From assembly GCF_947367125.1 (NCBI RefSeq), contig NZ_CANBCQ010000004.1, positions 1 through 64,000 of the forward strand: 64,000 nt of DNA, read 5' to 3'. The notes beneath the pieces are model-generated. The model made no database searches and was not told the DNA's origin. It saw only the letters and a program-made list of their open reading frames with translations. Below are positions 54,309-63,905 of the stretch, piece after piece. The DNA comes from an uncultured Lactobacillus sp. Its GTDB lineage: Bacteria > Bacillota > Bacilli > Lactobacillales > Lactobacillaceae. Positions within the stretch are counted from its first letter, which is position 1; every line of letters starts with the position of its first letter. Both the position numbers and the translations under genes were made by a program.

Positions 54309-56153
54309 TTGTCAGAAAAAAGAAGAGACGATCTAAGAAACATTGCGATCATTGCCCACGTTGACCATGGTAAAACTACTTTGGTCAACCAATTGTTGAA
54401 GCAATCTGATACTTTGCCAGAACATATGAATCTGGAAGATCGTGCTATGGACTCAAATGCCATTGAACGTGAACGTGGTATTACTATTTTATCTAAGAAC
54501 ACTGCTGTTAAGTACAAGGATACTACTATCAACATCTTGGATACACCAGGTCACGCCGACTTTGGTGGGGAAGTAGAACGTGTTATGCACATGGTTGACG
54601 GTGCATTGCTTTTGGTTGATGCCTATGAGGGTCCAATGCCACAGACTCGTTTCGTTTTGAAGAAGGCTTTGGAAGCTGGCGTAAAACCTATTGTTGTTTT
54701 AAACAAGATTGACCGTCCAGGTGCTCGTCCTAAGAAGGTTTTAGACGATGTTCTTGAACTCTTTATCGAATTAGGTGCCAATGATGAACAACTTGACTTC
54801 CCAGTTGTTTATGCATCAGCTTTGAATGGTACTTCATCATATGATCCAGATCCAAGTACCCAAAAAGAAACTATGGATCCAATTTTTGATACTATCATTA
54901 AGAATATTCCTGCTCCAGTAGATAATTCTGATGAGCCATTGCAATTCCAAATCACTATGTTGGATTGGGATGACTATGTTGGTCGTATCGGTGTTGGTAG
55001 AATTTACCGTGGTAAGGTTAAGGTTGGCGACAACATCACTGTTATGAAACGTGATGGCTCAACTCAAAACTTCCGCGTTACTAAATTATTTGGTTACTTT
55101 GGTTTGAAGCGTAATGAAATTAAAGAAGCTAAGGCCGGTGATATCATCGCTATTAGTGGTATTAATGACATTTACGTTGGTGAAACTATTGCTTCAGCTG
55201 AACATCCAGAAGCATTACCATTACTTAAGATTGATCCACCAACTTTGCAAATGGACTTTGTTGCCAATGACTCACCATTTGCTGGTCGTGAAGGTGATCA
55301 AGTAACTCCTAAGAAGCTTGAAGATCGTTTGATTCGTCAAACTCGTACTGATGTTTCTTTGAAGGTTGAACCAACTGATCAATTAAATGCTTGGACTGTT
55401 TCTGGTCGTGGTGAACTTCACCTTTCAATTTTGGTTGAAGAACTTCGACGTGAAGGCTTCGAATTGCAACTTTCACGTCCTAAGGTAATTTACCGTGAAA
55501 TTGATGGTACTATGTGTGAACCATTTGAATCAGTACAAATTGATACGCCAGATGAATACGTGGGTTCAGTTATCGATTCTCTTTCACAAAGAAAAGGTGA
55601 AATGAAGAACATGGAATCAACTGGTAATGGTCAAACTCGTCTTGAATTCTTAGTACCATCACGTGGTTTAATTGGTTACAACAACGAATTTATGTCACAA
55701 ACTGGTGGTTATGGTATCATGAACCACACCTTTGATTCATATAAGCCAGTAGTTAAGAACTGGAACCCAGGTCGTCGTAATGGTGCCTTGGTATCTATTA
55801 ACCAAGGTCAATCTACTACTTACTCACTTCAATCAGTAGAACAACGTGGTGAGTTATTCATCGGTGCTGGTGTTGAAGTATACGAAGGTATGATTGTTGG
55901 TCAATCAAGTCGTGAACGTGACATTGCAGTTAACGTAACTAAGGGTAAGAACTTAACTAACACTCGTGCTGCTGGTAAGGACCACGCTGCTGCTATTAAG
56001 ACCCCTAGAACTTTAACTCTTGAAGAAGCTATTGAATTCTTAAATGACGATGAATACTGTGAAGTAACTCCAGAATCTATTCGTTTACGTAAGAAGATCT
56101 TGAACACTTCAGAACGTCAAAAGGCTGACAAGAAGCGTAATCGTGCTAACTAA
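54309..56153 (+). CDS. typA: Translational GTPase TypA/BipA
   Basis: A 614-residue EF-G-like GTPase that binds the ribosome, assists large-subunit assembly and is needed at low temperature and stress. G motifs AHVDHGKTTL, DTPGHADFGG, NKIDRPGARP; EF-G domain III/V-like parts and the TypA-specific C-terminal domain (QRKGEMKNMESTGNG, SRGLIGYNNEF) are complete. TTG start behind GGGGAGGA. Own promoter and leader with terminator. Confidence 0.96.
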   Translation: MSEKRRDDLRNIAIIAHVDHGKTTLVNQLLKQSDTLPEHMNLEDRAMDSNAIERERGITILSKNTAVKYKDTTINILDTPGHADFGGEVERVMHMVDGALLLVDAYEGPMPQTRFVLKKALEAGVKPIVVLNKIDRPGARPKKVLDDVLELFIELGANDEQLDFPVVYASALNGTSSYDPDPSTQKETMDPIFDTIIKNIPAPVDNSDEPLQFQITMLDWDDYVGRIGVGRIYRGKVKVGDNITVMKRDGSTQNFRVTKLFGYFGLKRNEIKEAKAGDIIAISGINDIYVGETIASAEHPEALPLLKIDPPTLQMDFVANDSPFAGREGDQVTPKKLEDRLIRQTRTDVSLKVEPTDQLNAWTVSGRGELHLSILVEELRREGFELQLSRPKVIYREIDGTMCEPFESVQIDTPDEYVGSVIDSLSQRKGEMKNMESTGNGQTRLEFLVPSRGLIGYNNEFMSQTGGYGIMNHTFDSYKPVVKNWNPGRRNGALVSINQGQSTTYSLQSVEQRGELFIGAGVEVYEGMIVGQSSRERDIAVNVTKGKNLTNTRAAGKDHAAAIKTPRTLTLEEAIEFLNDDEYCEVTPESIRLRKKILNTSERQKADKKRNRAN

Positions 56154-56170
56154 TTTAGTTTAATCATTTT

Positions 56171-56208
56171 TAAAAGGTCATCACTTAATAGAAGTGGTGA
56201 CCTTTTTG
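56171..56208 (+). terminator. Terminator of typA
   Basis: AAAGGTCATCACTT / AAGTGGTGACCTTT stem with loop AATAG and five T. Confidence 0.88.
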
Positions 56209-56211
56209 TTT

Positions 56212-56217
56212 TATAAT
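56212..56217 (+). promoter_or_regulatory. -10 element of ftsW
   Basis: TATAAT directly after the typA terminator, 34 bases before the chosen ftsW start. No clear -35. Confidence 0.45.
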
Positions 56218-56250
56218 AAAAAAGTATTATTTAATAAAGGGGCAACGCTT

Positions 56251-57435
56251 GTGCGTCGGAAATTACATTATCTTAATTACCGAATTTTTATTCCTTATCT
56301 AATCTTGGTGATTGTTGGAATAATTTTGGTATACTCAGCTAGTTCAGATATTTTATTAGTCAATGGCTTTAAACCAAATGTTTATGGGGTTCGACAGGCA
56401 ATTTATGCTGCTGTGGCATTTTTTGGGTTTGGTATTCCATTTTTCGCATTAAAAATTAAAGTATTTAAAAGTCCAAAATTTGTAGCAGGTTTTCTATCAA
56501 TATGTATACTTATGCTGCTGTGGCTAGTATTCTTACGCTTTGCGCATGGAAGCAGTGCGGCGGTTAACGGAGCCGTAGGTTGGATTAATTTAGGCTTTAT
56601 TAATTTACAGCCATTAGAAGTTACTAAATTGGCTTTAGTCATTTATCTAGCATATGTACTAGATAGGAGAGATGGGAAGTTAGTTAAAGGCAAAATTAAA
56701 CATAATTTATCTCACCCAGCAATTTTGGCTGCATTTTTAATGTGTTTGGTAATTGTTGAACCGGATTTTGGTGGGACAGCGATTCTGTTTATGATTACTC
56801 TGGTAATGTTTTCAGTATCAGGTGTACCAACTAAATTAGCTTTAATGTGGCTAGCTGGAATAGTGCTTTTGGTGGCATTAGTATTTTTGATAGTAGTTGC
56901 TTGGAACCCAGGATTTTTGCAAAAAAGTTATCAATTTCAGCGATTAATGTCATTTTTGCATCCCTTTGAATTAGAACGAAAAGGTGGGGCCCAGTTAGTT
57001 AACTCCTATTATGCAATTCATAATGGCGGTTTATTTGGTGTTGGTTTAGGTAATAGTATGCAAAAGCGAGGCTATTTGCCAGAACCATATACTGATTTTA
57101 TTTTATCCATTACAGCAGAAGAAGTAGGTGTTATTTTTACTATCCTTTTAGTAGGATTGCTATTTTACTTGATGTGGCAAATTATGGAAGTAGGAGTTCA
57201 TGCAGTTTCTCAATTTGATGCATTAATTTGTTTTGGGGTTACCACTATAATTTTTACAGAAGCATTTTTTAACATTGGCGCTGTGTTGGGATTATTGCCG
57301 ATTACTGGGGTTACTTTGCCATTTATTTCATATGGTGGTTCATCAATGATTGTTTTGACTGCAGCGATTGGACTCGTTTTGAATGTTTCCGCAAATGAAA
57401 AAATGTTACAGGAAAAGGATGAAACGATTGCATGA
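56251..57435 (+). CDS. ftsW: Septal peptidoglycan glycosyltransferase FtsW
   Basis: A 394-residue SEDS-family polymerase with ten predicted helices that works with the septal class B PBP. Typical parts: VYSASS in the first helix, GAVGWINLGFINLQPLEVTKLALVIYLAY, and the C-terminal LPITGVTLPFISYGGSSMIV. FtsW rather than RodA is favoured by the typA-ftsW-ylbG order. GTG at 56251 with AAAGGGG 8 bases upstream is chosen over an earlier in-frame start inside the terminator region. Confidence 0.9.
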   Translation: MRRKLHYLNYRIFIPYLILVIVGIILVYSASSDILLVNGFKPNVYGVRQAIYAAVAFFGFGIPFFALKIKVFKSPKFVAGFLSICILMLLWLVFLRFAHGSSAAVNGAVGWINLGFINLQPLEVTKLALVIYLAYVLDRRDGKLVKGKIKHNLSHPAILAAFLMCLVIVEPDFGGTAILFMITLVMFSVSGVPTKLALMWLAGIVLLVALVFLIVVAWNPGFLQKSYQFQRLMSFLHPFELERKGGAQLVNSYYAIHNGGLFGVGLGNSMQKRGYLPEPYTDFILSITAEEVGVIFTILLVGLLFYLMWQIMEVGVHAVSQFDALICFGVTTIIFTEAFFNIGAVLGLLPITGVTLPFISYGGSSMIVLTAAIGLVLNVSANEKMLQEKDETIA

Positions 57436-57776
57436 GTATTAATAAGGAAATTGAAGGTACAAATTTAATCAAACGTGTAGCGTTGATTATTTATTTAAAA
57501 TCAGTTAGCGATCAATATAAATTGCGCCATTACGGTGATATTGTTTATTTTTCTAAAAAGATGAAGTATTGTGTTCTTTATGTTGATCGTAAAGAATGCA
57601 ATGAGATTAAAGGGCAGATTGCTCATTTAGATTTTGTTAAACATGTCGAAATTTCAGCTGAAGAAGAGGTTGATTTAGATAGTAAACATATTGAAAATCA
57701 ATTGACCGAAATGGCTAAAAAAGCTGAAGAAAAATTGCAACTTGAACAAGAAAAAAGTGAGAATCAATTAAAATGA
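57432..57776 (+). CDS. ylbG: YlbG family protein (DUF2129)
   Basis: A 114-residue protein with the YlbG core (RVALIIYLKSVSDQYKLRHYGDIVYFSKKMKYCVLYVD, FVKHVEIS) and a charged helical tail. Function not known; cytoplasmic. It overlaps ftsW and rsmD by four bases each (ATGA), so all are coupled. The B. subtilis order ylbG-ylbH(rsmD)-coaD-ylbL is kept. Confidence 0.9.
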   Translation: MSINKEIEGTNLIKRVALIIYLKSVSDQYKLRHYGDIVYFSKKMKYCVLYVDRKECNEIKGQIAHLDFVKHVEISAEEEVDLDSKHIENQLTEMAKKAEEKLQLEQEKSENQLK

Positions 57777-58321
57777 GAATCATTTCAGGAAAATATGCTA
57801 AGAGAAATTTGTTTACTTTAAAAAGTAATCGAACTAGACCGACCAGTGATAAAGTTAAGGAATCGCTTTTTAATTCTTTAGGGCAGTTCTTTCAAGGCGG
57901 CAATGTCTTGGATTTATATGCCGGCAGTGGTGCTTTAGGGATCGAAGCTGTTTCAAGAGGCTGTGATCGTGCTAGTTTAGTCGATATTAATCGTGCTGCT
58001 TGCACAATTATTAAAAAGAACGTTGCTTTAACTAAGGAAGAACAACGTTTTAATATTTATAATATGCGCAGTTCAGCAGCTTTGAAATTATTTGCTGAAG
58101 CGAATAAAAAATTTGATTTAATTTTCTTAGATCCGCCTTATGCCAAAGAAAAAATTGCTAAAGACATGCTACAAATGGATAAGCTAGGGTTGCTTAATGA
58201 GCATGCAACTGTTGTTGCAGAAACTGATGATCAGACTGAATTAGGTGAAATTGCGGGATTTTCATTGATCAAAGAACATCATTTAGGAAAAACAATTGTG
58301 CGGATTTATCGAAGGGACTAA
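57773..58321 (+). CDS. rsmD: 16S rRNA m2G966 methyltransferase RsmD
   Basis: A 182-residue SAM-dependent enzyme that methylates G966 of 16S rRNA. N-terminal RIISGKYAKRNL and RPTSDKVKESLFNSLG, SAM motif VLDLYAGSGALGIEAVSRG, and the catalytic LDPPY motif. Complete and of normal length. Confidence 0.95.
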   Translation: MRIISGKYAKRNLFTLKSNRTRPTSDKVKESLFNSLGQFFQGGNVLDLYAGSGALGIEAVSRGCDRASLVDINRAACTIIKKNVALTKEEQRFNIYNMRSSAALKLFAEANKKFDLIFLDPPYAKEKIAKDMLQMDKLGLLNEHATVVAETDDQTELGEIAGFSLIKEHHLGKTIVRIYRRD

Positions 58322-58323
58322 TA

Positions 58324-58809
58324 ATGACGATCGCTTTATTTCCGGGGAGTTTTGACCCAATTACTAATGGTCATGTGGAAACGGCTAAAAAGGCAGCTGA
58401 AATTTTTGATAAAGTTTATGTGGTAGCGATGACCAATACAGCTAAGCAATACTTGTTTACACCTGAAGAACGGGCAGATTTAATTAGGGATGCCTTAAAG
58501 GGAGTGCCTAATATTGAAGTGTTAGAAAGGCCTGAAGAAGTTACTGTGAAATTGGCACATGAACTTCATGCTACAGTGATGGTTCGTGGCGTCCGTAATA
58601 GCGATGATTTTCGTTATGAGCAGGAAATTGCTGGAATAAATAAGAAACTAGCACCAGATGTAAATACGGTTTTACTGTTTACTAGTCCAGAAAATTCATT
58701 TGTGGCGTCGAGTATGGTTAAAGAATTAGCTCGTTTTGATGAAGATGTTAGTTTATTTTTGCCTAAAAAAGCTGCAATAGCATTGAGAGAGAAGCTACGA
58801 CATGAGTAA
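58324..58809 (+). CDS. coaD: Phosphopantetheine adenylyltransferase
   Basis: A 161-residue enzyme for the fourth step of coenzyme A synthesis. FPGSFDPITNGHVE holds the T-x-G-H nucleotide motif; MVRGVRNSDDFRYEQEI and the ATP motif ENSFVASSMVKELA are present. Starts two bases after rsmD and overlaps the protease by eight. Confidence 0.96.
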   Translation: MTIALFPGSFDPITNGHVETAKKAAEIFDKVYVVAMTNTAKQYLFTPEERADLIRDALKGVPNIEVLERPEEVTVKLAHELHATVMVRGVRNSDDFRYEQEIAGINKKLAPDVNTVLLFTSPENSFVASSMVKELARFDEDVSLFLPKKAAIALREKLRHE

Positions 58810-59845
58810 TAAAAATAATAAGCAATCAAAAAAGCACCTGCATAATTGGCTGTTTGCCTTAATTGCGCTTGTTTTATTTATTGTAATTGCTGTTTGGCCA
58901 ACCGATTATTATATTGAATCGCCAGGTGAAGCAGTACCAGTTGGGCAATTTATCAAATCCGCCGGTAAAAAACCGTATAATTTTTATTTAGTGACAGTTA
59001 GTGTAACTAGTCAGCCAGCTTCAGTTTTTCAATATTTATGGAGCTTTACTCGGCCATATGATGAACGAGTGCCAAGTAAAGAACTTCTAGGAGGACAAAC
59101 TAGCAGTCAGTATAATGAATTGCAAAATTGGTATATGGAAACTAGCCAACAAAATGCTATTTATTATGCAGCCAAGAAAGCTGGTAAGAAACACAGTTTG
59201 AAGTATCTTGGCGTCTATGTGATGGAAGTACAAAAGGGTTCTAGCTTTAAGCACAAACTGCAGATCGGTGATACGGTTTTAGGTGCAAACGGACATCAAT
59301 TTCATTCAACTGAAGAAATGATGTCTTACCTGCGTAAACAAAAAATTGGCACGCGAGTAACAATTTCCGTTTTACGTGGCAAAGAAAAGAAACACTTTAC
59401 TGGTAAGATTGTTAAAGTAAAAGGCACTAATAAACCAGGTATTGGTATTCAGTTAGTTGAACATGTAGAAGTAAAAACTAAGCCCAAGTTAACAATTAAT
59501 GCTGGCGAGATTGGTGGCCCATCAGCTGGGTTAATGTTTACTCTTGAAAGCTATGAAGTCTTTACTAAACAGAACTTAAGTAAAGGACACAAGATTGCTG
59601 GAACGGGTACAATTTCGCCTACAGGAAAAGTGGGTATTATCGGTGGTGTTGATAAAAAAGTAGTTGCAGCCAGTCGAGAAGGGGCGGAAATCTTCTTTGC
59701 GCCAACTGATTCAACTAGTGTAAAAAAGAATGAAACTAATTATGCAGTGGCCAAAAGAACTGCGAAAAGAATCCATACCAAGATGAAAATTGTGCCTGTA
59801 GATACTTTTGATGACGCTTTAAACTATCTGAAGACACATTATTAA
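58802..59845 (+). CDS. PDZ-Lon type membrane serine protease (YlbL/SepM)
   Basis: A 347-residue protein with one N-terminal membrane helix (NWLFALIALVLFIVIAVWP, about 14-32), an extracellular PDZ domain (about 125-205) and a Lon-like S16 domain. The catalytic serine is in GGPSAGLMFTLE and the lysine in GGVDKKVVAA. The streptococcal relative SepM trims the competence peptide and B. subtilis YlbL is linked to checkpoint recovery; the substrate here is unknown. comEA and comEC follow after a terminator. Confidence 0.92.
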   Translation: MSNKNNKQSKKHLHNWLFALIALVLFIVIAVWPTDYYIESPGEAVPVGQFIKSAGKKPYNFYLVTVSVTSQPASVFQYLWSFTRPYDERVPSKELLGGQTSSQYNELQNWYMETSQQNAIYYAAKKAGKKHSLKYLGVYVMEVQKGSSFKHKLQIGDTVLGANGHQFHSTEEMMSYLRKQKIGTRVTISVLRGKEKKHFTGKIVKVKGTNKPGIGIQLVEHVEVKTKPKLTINAGEIGGPSAGLMFTLESYEVFTKQNLSKGHKIAGTGTISPTGKVGIIGGVDKKVVAASREGAEIFFAPTDSTSVKKNETNYAVAKRTAKRIHTKMKIVPVDTFDDALNYLKTHY

Positions 59846-59865
59846 AACTTTTTTGAAAAAATTTG

Positions 59866-59894
59866 AAGTCCAGAAAAAATTCTGGGCTTTTTTT
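59866..59894 (+). terminator. Terminator of the ftsW-ylbL run
   Basis: AAGTCCAGAA / TTCTGGGCTT with loop AAAA and seven T. Confidence 0.85.
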
Positions 59895-59921
59895 GCGTAA
59901 TAAATAGTAGAGGTGATTTTT

Positions 59922-60605
59922 ATGAATTTTGAAAAAATAAAAGAATTTCTACTTGAGAAAAAAATATATCTCATCGTTGGCGTAATTCTTGTAGTTGGAT
60001 TTTTGGGATTAAAGAAAGGTAACCGTCAGGAAAGTAGTCCAGCAGTAGAAAATCAGATGATGCAATCCAGTTCAAGTAGTTCGACTGCAGCATCTAATGT
60101 TAATGCGACAACTAGTAGTTCATCTTCAGCTTCCAAAACTGTAACTTGTGATATTTCAGGAGCAGTAAAGCAGCAGGGGGTATATACTTTGAAGAATGGT
60201 GCACGTTTGCAGGAATTGATTGAAGCAGCAGGTGGTACTACAGCTAGAGCACAATTGAAGGCGATTAATCGGGCTATTTTGCTTAAAGATCAGGATAAGA
60301 TTCATATTCCTTATAAGGGTGAAAAAGTTGAGCCAGCTGCAACTGCCGGTTCGGCTGCTAATAATCAGAGTAGTGGACCTGCTAATAATTCAACTGACCA
60401 AGGCAGTGGCGGTGACAAGGTTAATTTAAATACAGCTAATGTGACGGAATTGCAAAAATTGACTGGAATTGGTCAAAAAAAGGCGGAGCAAATTATCGCT
60501 TATCGTGAACAAAATGGTTCTTTTAAAAAGATAGAAGATCTAATGCAGGTATCAGGAATAGGAGAAAAGACATTTGCTAGTCTCAAAGATCAATTGGCTA
60601 TTTAA
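59922..60605 (+). CDS. comEA: Competence protein ComEA (DNA receptor)
   Basis: A 227-residue membrane-anchored DNA-binding protein. One N-terminal helix (YLIVGVILVVGFLGL), a Ser/Thr-rich linker (about 38-68), an SLBB domain (VTCDISGAVKQQGVYTL through IHIPY, about 70-130), a Ser/Gly-rich linker and a C-terminal double helix-hairpin-helix (VNLNTANVTELQKLTGIGQ to VSGIGEKTFASL). ATG after AGAGGTG is chosen over the GTG inside that site. Confidence 0.93.
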   Translation: MNFEKIKEFLLEKKIYLIVGVILVVGFLGLKKGNRQESSPAVENQMMQSSSSSSTAASNVNATTSSSSSASKTVTCDISGAVKQQGVYTLKNGARLQELIEAAGGTTARAQLKAINRAILLKDQDKIHIPYKGEKVEPAATAGSAANNQSSGPANNSTDQGSGGDKVNLNTANVTELQKLTGIGQKKAEQIIAYREQNGSFKKIEDLMQVSGIGEKTFASLKDQLAI

Positions 60606-62862
60606 AAATGAAGTTGGCTTTTATTTATTAACAGCTTTGCTATTGGTTGTAATATCTTTTTTAGCATTTAGTTGTACGACGACTAGTCAAAAAATTATTG
60701 CCTTGCTTTTTGGTGGTTATTTTCTTTTATTGCTAATCAAAAAATATCGGGTTAGCTTAACAATAGTTAGTTTGGCAGTTGCTGCATTATTAACAATAAT
60801 TTTTTTCAATAAGCAAGAGAAAAATCTCGTCTTAACAGAGCAGAGTCAATTAAAAATTTATCCTGATCAAGTCAAAATTAAAGATGACTATTTAACGGGA
60901 ATCGGTAATTTTGCGCAAGGCAAAGTATTAATTAGTGGCAAAGTGACAGACGCACAAAAAATATTGCTTAAGCGGGGAAATCCCATTTTAATGAAGGATA
61001 TCAGTGGCGATTGCAATTTGATTGAACCTGCTACTAATATTGGAGAATTTAATTTTCAGAATTATTATCAGGCTAAGCAGATTTATCAAAAAGTGAAATA
61101 TAAAAATTGTCAAATGGAATTGTTACAGATTGATAATTTCTTTGATCAATTGCATCAATTACGATTTCAATTGCAAGAGTATTTTGCCAGTATGCCGCAG
61201 TTACTAGGTTTTTTTGCTAGTGAACTAGTTTTGGGTGAAAATAATGCCCAAGAAAATCAAGCAATATTGAATAATTACCGGGATTTAGGCGTGATTCACC
61301 TATTGAGCATTTCGGGCTTGCATGTGGGAATTTATGTCTTATTAATTAGTGTATTTTGCTTTAATTTAAAAATGACAGATGAAGAAACTTTTGTTTGCTG
61401 CAGCTTAGTACTATTATTGGGAATCTTTTTAAGTAATGGTCAGGCAGGTTTTGTCAGAGCAAGTCTAACGTATTTTTTAGGGAAAATTTGCAAGTTTAAA
61501 AGATATCATGTGGCCCCAATAGATTTATTAGGCTTGACCTGTATTTTGCACCTGTTAGTTGTCCCACGACTATTTATGGCTGCCGGAGCAGTGTTAAGTT
61601 ATATTTTGGCTTTTGGGTTACAGTTAACTGATAAATTTGGCAGTATTAAGCAGGCAATTTTGTTAAATCTTTTATTAACCCCGTTCTTATTGCTATATTT
61701 TTATCAAGTTAATTGTTTAACCGTTATTTTCAATATGCTAGTAGTGCCTTATTTTAACTGGGTAGTTTTGCCAATAGCCTTTTTTAATGCTATAACTTTT
61801 GCCCTAACTAAAGATTTAGCTCCGATATTGGAACAAATATTGGGATTAGGTGAAAAAATTATTGGGCAAGTATCAACTACTAAGTTAGGTTTGCTATCTT
61901 TTGGGCAAATTAATTGGTGGCAATGCTTATTATTGCTAATAGTGACAATCGTATTTATTATTTCGTTAGGGGAAAAAGCTGCTTGCCGATTTAATAGCAA
62001 AAAGATCATGGCCTGCATTTTAAGTTTGTATGCGATTTTTTTCAGTATGATTCATTTTACTTTGCGAGGCCAGGTAACTTTTATTGATGTAGGGCAAGGA
62101 GATAGCATTTTAGTAACTACGCCATTTCCGCGGAAGGTGTATTTGATTGATACTGGTGGGAAATTGAATTTTAGTGGTAAAAAGCAAACGCCCCAACTTA
62201 ATCGAATTACTATTCCTTTTTTGAAAAGTCAGGGAATTAATACGATTGATGGAGTTTTTGTTTCCCATCAAGATGCTGACCATGTTGGTGATTTAGGACC
62301 GTTATTAGAACAAATTAATGTTAAACGGCTATTTATGGCAAAAGGATTAATTAAAAATCCGTCCTTTCAGAAGCGATTAGATGGTCGAATTAAAGATACT
62401 AAATTAATTGAATTGATGGCAGGGATGCAAGTAAAAGAGCCGCAAATTGTATTTAATGTCGTTTATCCAGATCATGCCGGTGAAGGAAAGAATGAAGATT
62501 CTTTAAGTTTATTTTTTAGATTAGCCAATAAAAATTGGTTATTCACTGGAGATTTAGGACAAGATGGTGAAAAAGAAATCATGCAAAAATGTAATTTACA
62601 AGTAGATTATTTCAAATTGGGACATCATGGAAGTAAAACTTCATCTAATCCAGATTTTTTGCGTGCAATTCATCCTAAGCAAGTTTTTATTTCTGCTGGA
62701 CGAAATAATCGTTTTGGACATCCCCATCAAGAAACGCTACAAACTTTACATCAGCAACAAATACCATGGGTTTCAACCCAAGACTGTGGTATGATTAGCT
62801 GGTATTATGGTAAAATGGAAAATTCTGAATTTAGTTACTTTTTAAAGCGGGGTAAAAAATGA
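60574..62862 (+). CDS. comEC: Competence protein ComEC (DNA channel)
   Basis: A 762-residue polytopic protein that carries single-stranded DNA across the membrane. N-terminal helices and OB-like part, the competence core (VIHLLSISGLHVGIYVLLI), several helices, then a C-terminal metallo-beta-lactamase domain with FIDVGQGDS, SHQDADHVGDLG, FTGDLG and LGHHGSKTSSNP, all metal ligands kept, so the nuclease may be active. TTG start lies 32 bases inside comEA, 9 bases after AGGAG. Intact length suggests a functional uptake machine here. Confidence 0.92.
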   Translation: MLVSKINWLFKNEVGFYLLTALLLVVISFLAFSCTTTSQKIIALLFGGYFLLLLIKKYRVSLTIVSLAVAALLTIIFFNKQEKNLVLTEQSQLKIYPDQVKIKDDYLTGIGNFAQGKVLISGKVTDAQKILLKRGNPILMKDISGDCNLIEPATNIGEFNFQNYYQAKQIYQKVKYKNCQMELLQIDNFFDQLHQLRFQLQEYFASMPQLLGFFASELVLGENNAQENQAILNNYRDLGVIHLLSISGLHVGIYVLLISVFCFNLKMTDEETFVCCSLVLLLGIFLSNGQAGFVRASLTYFLGKICKFKRYHVAPIDLLGLTCILHLLVVPRLFMAAGAVLSYILAFGLQLTDKFGSIKQAILLNLLLTPFLLLYFYQVNCLTVIFNMLVVPYFNWVVLPIAFFNAITFALTKDLAPILEQILGLGEKIIGQVSTTKLGLLSFGQINWWQCLLLLIVTIVFIISLGEKAACRFNSKKIMACILSLYAIFFSMIHFTLRGQVTFIDVGQGDSILVTTPFPRKVYLIDTGGKLNFSGKKQTPQLNRITIPFLKSQGINTIDGVFVSHQDADHVGDLGPLLEQINVKRLFMAKGLIKNPSFQKRLDGRIKDTKLIELMAGMQVKEPQIVFNVVYPDHAGEGKNEDSLSLFFRLANKNWLFTGDLGQDGEKEIMQKCNLQVDYFKLGHHGSKTSSNPDFLRAIHPKQVFISAGRNNRFGHPHQETLQTLHQQQIPWVSTQDCGMISWYYGKMENSEFSYFLKRGKK

Positions 62863-63845
62863 CCTTACTTTCTTTATTTAAAAATACCAATAACAATAAT
62901 CCGCATACTTTAGTTTGGAGTGGAGATGATTTTCTCAATGATTATTTAGTGAGATCATATGCAAAAGAAGATCGCTTTAAAGATTTGGAACATGTGAATG
63001 TTGATTGTGAAAGCGATGGCTTAGATGAGTTGATTGCCAGCTTAACAGAATCAAGTTTATTTAGTGAACAAAAATTTATTGTAGTTAAGAATCCATTCTT
63101 TTTAACGGCTAAAGTACCAAAAAAGTTTCAAAAGCAAATAGATGATTTGCAAAAAATCTTTGAAAATTTAACTGATTTAGAAGATGTAGTAGTAATAGTT
63201 GCTTCTTATGAAAAGCTTGATCGGCGTAAGAAACTGACTAAAACAGTTTTAAAACAATTTAATGTGGTTGAACCACAAATTCGTCCATATGAAGTTGCTG
63301 CGATAACTAAAGCTTTGATTAAAGAAGAAGGATATACAATCACCCAGTCTGCTTTGCAATTATTAATTGAGCGCAGTGACCAAGTAATTGATACGATTTT
63401 AAGTAATTATCAAAAACTAAAAATGGCTGCAGCTGATAACAAGATTACTGAAAAAGCAGTAATGCAAAATGTCGACTTATCATTGGCTCAAAATATTTTT
63501 GCTATATTAGAAGCGGCTTTAAACAAAAATTATCGTGAGGCTATTGAACGATTAAACAATCAATTGCGTGAGGGAACCAATCCGATTCAATTACTAGCTG
63601 TCTTTGAAAATCAGCTAGAATTAATTTTAGTGGTCAAAATTTTAGCGCAAAGAGGGCGTAGTGAAGCACAAATTGTAAAAGAATTAGGGGTGCATCCCTA
63701 TAGAGTTAAGCTAGCAATGCGTAATCGGTTAAAAGTAGATAAATTAGAGAATCTGTTGCGGGATGCAATTGAGTTAGAATTCAAGTATAAAAATGGAACT
63801 TATCATGAAGATAACTTCTTAAAGTTATTCATTTTAAATGTTTAA
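62859..63845 (+). CDS. holA: DNA polymerase III delta subunit
   Basis: A 328-residue clamp-loader wrench subunit (YqeN type). Starts with VWSGDDFLNDYLVRSY; AAA-like fold without a full P-loop; ESSLFSEQKFIVVKNPFF and the C-terminal helical part (LLAVFENQLELILVVKILAQRG, ELGVHPYRVKLAMRN) are typical. Overlaps comEC by four bases, the arrangement comEC-holA-rpsT seen in many Firmicutes. Confidence 0.94.
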   Translation: MTLLSLFKNTNNNNPHTLVWSGDDFLNDYLVRSYAKEDRFKDLEHVNVDCESDGLDELIASLTESSLFSEQKFIVVKNPFFLTAKVPKKFQKQIDDLQKIFENLTDLEDVVVIVASYEKLDRRKKLTKTVLKQFNVVEPQIRPYEVAAITKALIKEEGYTITQSALQLLIERSDQVIDTILSNYQKLKMAAADNKITEKAVMQNVDLSLAQNIFAILEAALNKNYREAIERLNNQLREGTNPIQLLAVFENQLELILVVKILAQRGRSEAQIVKELGVHPYRVKLAMRNRLKVDKLENLLRDAIELEFKYKNGTYHEDNFLKLFILNV

Positions 63846-63850
63846 AGATA

Positions 63851-63883
63851 CAAAAAGAGGAGGTCGATGACCTCCTCTTTTTG
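63851..63883. terminator. Bidirectional terminator, holA / rpsT
   Basis: AAAAAGAGGAGGTC / GACCTCCTCTTTTT, a perfect 14-bp stem with loop GAT, T-runs on both strands between convergent genes. Confidence 0.93.
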
Positions 63884-63905
63884 TATGAATTAGTAATAAG
63901 TAAGA

